Shown piece after piece: positions 58,419 through 64,000 of a DNA stretch of 64,000 nt (positions are counted from its first letter, which is position 1; every line of letters begins with the position of its first letter). Source of the DNA: Nocardia sp. NBC_00416 (lineage in GTDB: Bacteria > Actinomycetota > Actinomycetes > Mycobacteriales > Mycobacteriaceae); contig NZ_CP107932.1 of the NCBI RefSeq assembly GCF_036032445.1, positions 3,722,501 to 3,786,500 of the forward strand, written 5' to 3'. A program made the translations under genes and the position numbers. The notes under the pieces were generated by a model. That model was not told the DNA's origin. It searched no databases and saw only the letters and a list, made by a program, of their open reading frames with translations.

Positions 58419-58748
58419 GCTTTCCTGTCCCCGTCACACTAGCTTCCGAGCATAATTTAATAGAATGACAGGTGGCAAACGTCTTGTTCGACGCGCATTG
58501 CAACGATGAATTCTGCCATCGGTTCCTGTTCGACGGGTCGGCTATTGCGGAGCAGTTGGTGGCCGGGCGGGCCGACCAGATAACGCGAACTGGACCAGCA
58601 CACAACGCCTGGCGATAGGAGAAGGATAGTGCGCGCAGGGCCATCTGAGTCCGGCTGATTGGTCGACAATTTTGACCATCGAGGATCTCGTAAGAGAGCC
58701 TTCCATGCCTTACTTAAAGGCTCCAGCAGGACTCAAACCACAGAATCC
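58419..58748. other. Junction between the metabolic operon and the low-GC island
   Basis: About 330 bp with no recognised gene. A 70-codon minus-strand frame (58457-58669) has no family signal. Base composition drops here relative to the upstream operon. No tRNA, direct repeat or integrase was seen that would mark an attachment site. Confidence 0.5.
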
Positions 58749-59612
58749 TCAGGACCCGCCCCTATCGCGGCGATCGTACCTAAGCCACGCAAACCAACCG
58801 ACGGCTCCGAACCCGGCGGAAGCAGCCAAACAGAAAATTACGACGGGAACCCAGTTGTCGACACCGACCACGAAAACCCCAACCGTCGCAAATAGCAGAA
58901 GAACGCCGGCGACCGCTCCTGACGCACATATCGCCACCAAATCGCACGCCTGCCTCAACCGATGCTCCCCTGATGGATTCACCCGCCCAGCCACACTCAC
59001 CCACATACGAGCGATCTTTTCAGCATCAGGGAACTGCTCACCGCCCCGAGTCCGCCGCATGGGCTGCGGGGTAGCGGACCGCCCGATCTGCGCGAACCGC
59101 CGAATCTGCTCCTCGGCCCGTGACTGCGGCGCGCTCTCCCCCCTCGCGACCCGCTGTAAACGCTGCTGCCGGCGGTTATCTTCTGCCCGCTGGGAATCAA
59201 CAACGCCACGGACTAGCCGCTTAGCTGCCTCGTTCACGGGCGAAGCTATGCCGTGCAGGCCAATCAGGAAGAGCAAAGTGCCGTGTTCGTTGGCGTACGC
59301 AAGGGCTTTCGGGCTGTAGCCTGACAGGGAATAGAAGAACATCGCCTGGTGGTGAAGATTTCCCCGTGCGCCGAACAGACGTTGCAGGTCCGGCGCACCG
59401 ACAGGCTTCATATGCATCTTCACCTGCGCGATCGCCTGTGAAGAAACGACGTCGATCCCACCGTCCGAACCCCGTGGCGTGACTTGGGCATCCCCGTAGC
59501 CGAGCCAGTGCATATGCGCGGCAGCGTGATGTTCGGCCACCTCATGGTGCGGGCGTGGCCTTGCAGTGTCGCGCACGTTTACGTGCATGTCCCGGTACCG
59601 GTAACGCGCCAT
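58749..59612 (-). CDS. Mrr-type restriction-endonuclease-like protein with C-terminal membrane helices
   Basis: A 287-residue protein. The N-terminal PD-(D/E)xK fold is seen in HMHWLGYGDAQVTPRGSDGGIDVVSSQAIAQVKMH, with Asp54, Gln63 and Lys65 in the D...QxK arrangement of Mrr_cat nucleases. A polar helical middle (residues 130-225) follows. Two membrane helices close the protein (LVAICASGAVAGVLLLFATVGVFVV and WVPVVIFCLAASAGFGAVGWFAWL). Membrane-anchored Mrr-like nucleases occur in anti-phage loci. ATG 59612 is chosen, with AGGAAGGG upstream; GTG 59651 is possible. Confidence 0.8.
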   Translation of the reverse strand: MARYRYRDMHVNVRDTARPRPHHEVAEHHAAAHMHWLGYGDAQVTPRGSDGGIDVVSSQAIAQVKMHMKPVGAPDLQRLFGARGNLHHQAMFFYSLSGYSPKALAYANEHGTLLFLIGLHGIASPVNEAAKRLVRGVVDSQRAEDNRRQQRLQRVARGESAPQSRAEEQIRRFAQIGRSATPQPMRRTRGGEQFPDAEKIARMWVSVAGRVNPSGEHRLRQACDLVAICASGAVAGVLLLFATVGVFVVGVDNWVPVVIFCLAASAGFGAVGWFAWLRYDRRDRGGS

Positions 59613-59976
59613 GCCTATTAATCCCTTCCTGAACAGGAACGTTACAACCACTGACCAGGTGCTGGAGGTACCAATCCGGTATCGGCATTACATTTGCCCC
59701 ACCGCCTTTTCCGCCGACGGAAGTATCGGAATGCCCCCATAAAAGTAGCTCAAAAAGGAAACCATAATACTTGAATATCCCATCCTGTTAACTCCGAATT
59801 CAATGCTTCATCTACAGAATTCGAAGCACCACGATAAGCTGTACAGAATACAGCGCAGACATCCAGGCTACGGCGAGCATGTACGCGACCTGCACTCGCG
59901 GGCAGATTCGAAAATATGCGGTTATCCTATAACACCGACATGCCAGGCTGGGTACCTTATTACCGGAGCGGAGACG
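59613..59976. other. AT-richer intergenic stretch in the defence island
   Basis: About 365 bp between the Mrr-like gene and the ABC-ATPase stop, both on the minus strand. Base composition is much richer in A/T than in the flanking chromosome. I see no gene or repeat here; it should hold the promoter of the Mrr-like gene and the end of the ATPase operon. Confidence 0.5.
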
Positions 59977-62025
59977 TCAACGCATAAGGCTGAACTCAGA
60001 AGGAACCAGCAGTTTCTCCCCGCGCTCGAGATATTGCACGTTTGCGCGCGCCTCTCCCAACATTGCTCGAATTCGACCCGACGATTCACTAGTCGCAAAA
60101 ATGATCTGCTCGCCCATTGCCCCTTGCTCCGCAGCCTGTTGCAACAGCTCGCGATAGCTTTCCGGCGCCGTTTCCTGCTGGCGAGGTTCATCGAAAATCA
60201 GCAGATTGAGATGATTCCCTCCTCGCTCGCGACTTACGTATAGAATACCCAACAAGTAGGACCAAATAACCCTGATATTGTCGCTCGCCGATAGATCGAA
60301 ACCCAGGTCAAACCCCTCGTGCGCTGGACGATAGGTATCCTTGCTTATCTCGATTTCATTCGGCGGTAGCGACCGGAAATTATATCGCCTCAACTGAGTA
60401 CGGACTTGCCGTTGCAACAGATCAATTTTCTCGATGTCCGAACTATCCAGCTCTGAGCCGCTCGCGCCCTTTAACAGCTGTCTCTGTCGGCCATACTGCG
60501 TACCGAGGTCCAGCAACCTAGAACGCAGATTTTCCAGCTGCCCTGCACTGGCCCGGATGCGCTCAAGACGGTCTTCGAGCTCAACGCGTCGCCTGACTTC
60601 CGCCACCGAAGGCGAATTACTGGGGGTGCTCAAAGTTTCTCGAAGTGCGCGGATACGACGCCTGTTTGAAGCCAACTCACCACGAATGCCGCGTTCCTGA
60701 AGCGCGAGGGATTCCTGCTGACGGACAATGTCATCTCGCGAAGCAGTGAAGGTCCGGACCTCACGTTCAACAAATTCGATGTTGTCGTCAATCGACATCG
60801 CATGCGATGTTATATCCATTCCATCATCAACACCTTGATGGCACGTAGGACACACATGATCGGAGATCAGATCAGCCGCGAGATCAGATCCCAATCCTAT
60901 CAAGGCCTTTGCATCTTTATGTCGCTGGAGATCTTCACGTAGCGCCTCAACACGCAAATCAAGTTGCAGTATTCTTTTTCGAACTTCATCGCGTCTTTCC
61001 GCGAGAGCCGCCAGTGACACCAATTGTGTACGGAGTAACCGTTCTTCTCGCTCAAGCTCTTGTTCGGCTTCCAGCGCTGCTACACCGACAGACTCCACAG
61101 GCCTACTAGACGCCGCCTCTAACCCACGTTCCATTTGCTCGACAGCACGTTCGATCGAAATCCACTCGTCGCTGACGAACACTGTGAAAACGATCGCGCT
61201 ATCATCTGATGTTTCCGCAACTCGCCGAGGAATCCTTGCCAGACCGACACCCGAGGCCTTCGAAAGGTCTATCAATTCCTGCCGGGAGGAATTCCATTCG
61301 GACTCCAACTGGCTTAGATTTGATGCAATACGCTGGCGCACCTGAATTCGTTGAAATACTTCTAAGTCCAGTACATACTCAGCCGACCTTTTCGCGACAT
61401 CTCGTATCCCCAGATATGCCGGCATACGCGCCTGCACACCGGACCATCCATGTTTTTGTTCAACATAGAAGTATGGAAAAAGCGTCTCCATATAAAGAGG
61501 GACTTCGCTGCCGTCGAACTTTGAAACCCAAGGAAGGTCCCAACCGATATACTCCTGGAGAAACTTATGGAATCCGAATTCTCTCTGGGCCGCCCCTGGG
61601 CGGCGTACAAAATAGTCGCGATATCGGCTAATATTCCGTTCCGTTAGACCAGGACCCAAACCCACTTGGATAAGCCCATCCTGTATTGAAGGATGTTTCA
61701 CGTACCGGACAATCGTTATAACTTCACCATTGCGATTCTCGACCTCAAGAAATACGGCGGATTTGTCGACCGCAACCTCGGATAGCCCGGTGTTCAGCCG
61801 CTCCGTCATGGCATGTGGGAGCGGCACCTCACGACGGGAACTGAGCATCCCTTCAAGGCCCAGGGCGTATATTATACCCTGAAGCAAGGTCGACTTTCCA
61901 CTTGAATTGTCGGCACGAAATACGTTCAAGCCGCTATCGAAATATACCGTTCTAGCAAATGTGCCTGTATGAGTTGACGCTTCCAGCCTTACTGCCCGAA
62001 TGCGCAGGTGAGACGCTAGTTCCAT
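59977..62025 (-). CDS. SMC/Rad50-like ABC ATPase of a three-component defence system
   Basis: A 682-residue ATPase. An N-terminal half-site has the Walker A variant RADNSSGKSTLLQ (Lys44). Long heptad-rich coiled coils cover about residues 235-390 and 400-530 and flank a zinc-hook CPTC (Cys392, Cys395). Near the end is Walker B LNLLIFDEP (Asp612, Glu613). This is the layout of SMC-like ATPases in Lamassu (LmuB) and ABC-3C conflict systems, which sense foreign DNA and unleash an effector. ATG 62025 overlaps the middle-component gene by 10 bp. Base composition is lower in GC than the flanking genes, suggesting transfer. Confidence 0.82.
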   Translation of the reverse strand: MELASHLRIRAVRLEASTHTGTFARTVYFDSGLNVFRADNSSGKSTLLQGIIYALGLEGMLSSRREVPLPHAMTERLNTGLSEVAVDKSAVFLEVENRNGEVITIVRYVKHPSIQDGLIQVGLGPGLTERNISRYRDYFVRRPGAAQREFGFHKFLQEYIGWDLPWVSKFDGSEVPLYMETLFPYFYVEQKHGWSGVQARMPAYLGIRDVAKRSAEYVLDLEVFQRIQVRQRIASNLSQLESEWNSSRQELIDLSKASGVGLARIPRRVAETSDDSAIVFTVFVSDEWISIERAVEQMERGLEAASSRPVESVGVAALEAEQELEREERLLRTQLVSLAALAERRDEVRKRILQLDLRVEALREDLQRHKDAKALIGLGSDLAADLISDHVCPTCHQGVDDGMDITSHAMSIDDNIEFVEREVRTFTASRDDIVRQQESLALQERGIRGELASNRRRIRALRETLSTPSNSPSVAEVRRRVELEDRLERIRASAGQLENLRSRLLDLGTQYGRQRQLLKGASGSELDSSDIEKIDLLQRQVRTQLRRYNFRSLPPNEIEISKDTYRPAHEGFDLGFDLSASDNIRVIWSYLLGILYVSRERGGNHLNLLIFDEPRQQETAPESYRELLQQAAEQGAMGEQIIFATSESSGRIRAMLGEARANVQYLERGEKLLVPSEFSLMR

Positions 62026-62501
62026 TCAGGAACATCCTTTACTGCTCGCTGAGTCAGCTTTCCTGGAATTTGATTCAGAAAGTCCTTCTCTTCCAGAAAA
62101 ACGCCTTTAGTCTCGCGAACTCTGCGTGCCAGTGCCTTTCCCGCTCCTGTGAGAGCGATCGACCCAGACCTCTGCTGCACCACCAACCCTTGCCCTAATG
62201 CGAGATCTACCGTCGAGCTCAACGATGGATCGAAACGGACAATTGCCTCGTCTGGTCGTTTATTGTCAGAAAACCAACGCAAGAACATCTTGCGACTTTC
62301 GTCGGCACGAATCGCCCACCACATAATATGTAGCTGGTCGAGCTGCGACTTTTGTGATCGAAACTTGTCCAGTATCAAACAAATTGCTGACAGCCTCCAT
62401 GAGATTCTCAGATCTCCCGGGATTGCCTCAGGCCTGGAGGTGAATAGGATCGAATGACGATCCTCGCCAAAGAACTCTTCAAGCACACGCAGCGAACTCA
62501 T
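62016..62501 (-). CDS. Middle component of the three-gene ABC system (winged-helix-like)
   Basis: A 161-residue protein between the effector and the ATPase genes. It opens HSILFTSRPEAIPGDLRISWRLSAICLILDKFRSQKSQLDQLHIMWWAIRADESRKMFLRWF and ends with a wing-like ALGQGLVVQQRSGSIALTGAGKALARRV. This matches the small helical/wHTH middle components of ABC-3C systems and LmuC-like proteins. It overlaps the effector stop by 4 bp (ATGA) and the ATPase start by 10 bp. It probably bridges ATPase and effector. The family call rests on size, position and general appearance. Confidence 0.65.
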   Translation of the reverse strand: MSSLRVLEEFFGEDRHSILFTSRPEAIPGDLRISWRLSAICLILDKFRSQKSQLDQLHIMWWAIRADESRKMFLRWFSDNKRPDEAIVRFDPSLSSTVDLALGQGLVVQQRSGSIALTGAGKALARRVRETKGVFLEEKDFLNQIPGKLTQRAVKDVPEWN

Positions 62502-63403
62502 GCGGACTCTCCAAAATCGAGCGGGCAGTGAAAAATCCAGTCAGCAACGGCTCCCCAAGCAAAGGTTTTCGCTGTTGTTTCGCCAATCGATGGTACGGCC
62601 TGCAGAATCTCCGTCGTCAACTCTTTCGCAACCATGGCGACAGCCCCGAAGTCGGCTTCGGGACCGTCCGGAACCTCAAGTGCGAGCAACTTCCGTTTCG
62701 CTGATTTTACTCTAGAAACCCCCCTCCAGCTGTCAGGATATCTGTCACGCAGGCTGTCCATGCCGTTCTCGGAAACTAGATACTGGTCAAGTAGGGCGTT
62801 TAAACGCGACTCCAGGCGCACGCCGGTCAAGTCAAGGTTGACAAGCTTCCTGCGCGCGTCCCCGAACAGTGGAACGTTACTCGATCGCCAACCGTCGATA
62901 ACCGACTCATCAACATCGCGTAGGTCTACCAACTGCTCCGGGATGGAACATAAAAGGTCTCGCTCCTTGTTATAAGATTCGTCTGTCTCGACTGTAATCC
63001 TGAACTCGGGGCTGACAAATGAGAGTTCCCAGCCTCTAACTTCCGTAGATTTCGTCTGCGCATGCGCAACAAGTTGACGAGATTCGTGCCGGTGAACCAT
63101 GAATACGTACGCGTGAATCGCAACCGGACCTAGCAATCGACCAAGTTCGATCTTATTTTTCTTCAATTTTCCAAGATCGGTAGTGAGCTTATCGCGTTGA
63201 TGCTCCCATAGTTCTGCAGTAGAGACAGGCTCTTGAGCCGCATAGCACTGGAATGCAACTCCGTTGTGCGTAAACGCCTCAAGGCCCAGATCACCTTTGT
63301 GTCGGTCAGGAACCTCCACTAGTTCGTGGCTTGCATAGCGCGCACGCAGGAGCTGGAGGCAGTAGTCTTGCCACTCGTTTCCATACCATTCCCTGAAAGC
63401 CAC
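62498..63403 (-). CDS. PD-(D/E)xK-like nuclease effector of the three-gene ABC system
   Basis: A 301-residue protein. The N-terminal core (YGNEWQDYCLQLLRARYASHELVEVPDRHKGDLGLEAFTHNGVAFQCYAAQEP) has Glu10, Asp38 and Glu42 and the strand ending FQCYA, where Gln-Cys replaces the usual ExK. That QCYA variant is familiar from nuclease effectors of ABC-3C/Lamassu-type loci. A helical middle and a C-terminal region (AKELTTEILQAVPSIGETTAKTF) follow. ATG 63403 is the first gene of the operon. Once released by the ATPase it should cut DNA and stop phage growth, possibly killing the host cell. Confidence 0.72.
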   Translation of the reverse strand: MAFREWYGNEWQDYCLQLLRARYASHELVEVPDRHKGDLGLEAFTHNGVAFQCYAAQEPVSTAELWEHQRDKLTTDLGKLKKNKIELGRLLGPVAIHAYVFMVHRHESRQLVAHAQTKSTEVRGWELSFVSPEFRITVETDESYNKERDLLCSIPEQLVDLRDVDESVIDGWRSSNVPLFGDARRKLVNLDLTGVRLESRLNALLDQYLVSENGMDSLRDRYPDSWRGVSRVKSAKRKLLALEVPDGPEADFGAVAMVAKELTTEILQAVPSIGETTAKTFAWGAVADWIFHCPLDFGESA

Positions 63404-63798
63404 ACGCTACCTCGCTGTCAATCCGCTGACGCACAGCGGGAGCACTATCGTCGATACGGGGTCTAGAGAACTCCCCAAGGGAGAAATGTTATCGCCAAGC
63501 GGACCTTCCGGTACAGGATCCAGCCAGATCAGCACCGCTAGGAAACCTAAATCCGCTGACTGTGCGGTTGCGAACTTGCTAAGCCCTCGTAGCGAGGCAT
63601 AGACCGACCCCGACTTCGCCCCAGATCGTCGGTCGGGGCGGACCACGCAGCTCGGATGCAAATTCCGGGTGCACCGAATCGCCGGCACTGCCGTCTCGCG
63701 CATTACTTCGATGTGGTGCGCCGGAACCGCTACGGTCAGCCGAAGATCGGTCTCCGGCTCAGATCTCCGTGTTGCCCGTCCTTGAGCACCTGATCTAG
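63404..63798. other. Stretch between the GNAT fragment and the defence operon
   Basis: About 395 bp that must carry the promoter of the three-gene defence operon. A 131-codon minus-strand frame (63407-63802, GTG start) fills it and its start overlaps the GNAT stop in GTGA fashion. Its product shows no domain and no ribosome-binding site, so it is doubtful as a gene. Confidence 0.4.
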
Positions 63799-64000
63799 TC
63801 ACGACGTCAGGGTGCGAGTCAGTACATCGAAAGTCGGCGCGCCCGCCCAGCTGGGTCTAAGCATCCCTGCCCGGGACCAACCCCACTCCAAATACCGGGC
63901 GTACGCGTGGTCATTGGTCGGATTTACCAGCAGCGACGCCCGCCGTTCCTGCCGCCCCCCAAGTAGTTCGTCGTGCAGTGCCCGCGCATAACCGCGGCCA
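63799..64000 (-). CDS. GNAT family acetyltransferase, C-terminal part (5' end outside window)
   Basis: Only the last 67 codons are inside the window and no start is visible. The visible protein is RGYARALHDELLGGRQERRASLLVNPTNDHAYARYLEWGWSRAG and ends APTFDVLTRTLTS. The RGYARALHDELL helix and LLVNPTNDHAYARYLEWGW strand-helix are the end of a GNAT fold, including part of the acetyl-CoA loop. It ends 395 bp upstream of the defence operon, on the same strand. Confidence 0.75.
   Translation of the reverse strand, partial: GRGYARALHDELLGGRQERRASLLVNPTNDHAYARYLEWGWSRAGMLRPSWAGAPTFDVLTRTLTS

Noticed and set aside
58457..58669. A 70-codon minus-strand frame at the island junction.
   Set aside because: No domain, no coupling to a neighbour and no ribosome-binding site.
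63407..63802. A 131-codon minus-strand frame whose GTG overlaps the GNAT stop.
   Set aside because: The overlap hints at coupling, but the product has no family signal and the sequence must contain the defence operon promoter; listed only as intergenic.
58419..64000. A search for an integrase, tRNA or flanking direct repeats that would make the low-GC tract a mobile element.
   Set aside because: None was found inside the window; the right border may lie beyond 64000.

Overview
The window looks like the chromosome of a high-GC, mycolic-acid actinomycete, most likely Nocardia or a close relative. The grounds are the GC-rich coding with frequent GTG starts, three cytochromes P450 (one a clear CYP125 steroid oxygenase), many TetR regulators, an MspA-type porin, a mycofactocin-type SDR, and a very large protein with a CpnT/WXG100-like N-terminus. 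No rRNA, tRNA, CRISPR array or insertion sequence was seen.

Layout. 1-5.9 kb: the end of a DUF2252 gene, an O-methyltransferase, a TetR divergent from a DrrAB-like drug exporter, a streptomycin-6-kinase-like APH and an AraC regulator. 5.9-12 kb: a P450, a secreted alpha/beta hydrolase, CYP125 coupled to a TetR, a DUF1540 protein and an MspA porin. 12.1-19.8 kb: a catabolic regulon of diaminopropionate ammonia-lyase, two M20 amidohydrolases, a D-aminoacylase and a sodium symporter. A GntR gene sits between the two operons, and an identical 18-bp operator lies in front of both. 20-27.7 kb: a small Smr protein, TetR regulators, an NPCBM membrane protein, a VOC/TetR pair, a DEAD-box helicase with a long leader, and a DHA2 exporter with a divergent TetR.

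27.8-34 kb: a five-gene minus-strand operon (tryptophan 2,3-dioxygenase, amidohydrolase, P450, Eis-like GNAT, BBE-type FAD oxidase) that looks like a small kynurenine-derived pathway. 34.5-42.3 kb: a KstR2-like TetR, a complete branched-chain-amino-acid-type ABC importer, an acyl-CoA ligase and a mycofactocin-coupled SDR, probably for uptake and CoA activation of a carboxylic acid. 43.3-49.7 kb: a single 2145-residue protein joining a WXG100-like channel domain, a papain-like candidate toxin domain, long Pro/Thr/Ala linkers and an MFS permease domain. It is followed by a lipoprotein and a broken two-component system.

51.7-58.4 kb: an IclR gene divergent from a tightly overlapping five-gene operon (PEP-mutase/isocitrate-lyase-family lyase, two aconitase-family subunits, MHS transporter, acyl-CoA ligase). 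Its architecture fits dimethylmaleate hydratase plus dimethylmalate lyase. 58.4-63.4 kb: a lower-GC defence island with a membrane-linked Mrr-type nuclease and a three-gene ABC-ATPase / middle component / nuclease operon of the ABC-3C or Lamassu kind. The right edge cuts a GNAT gene.
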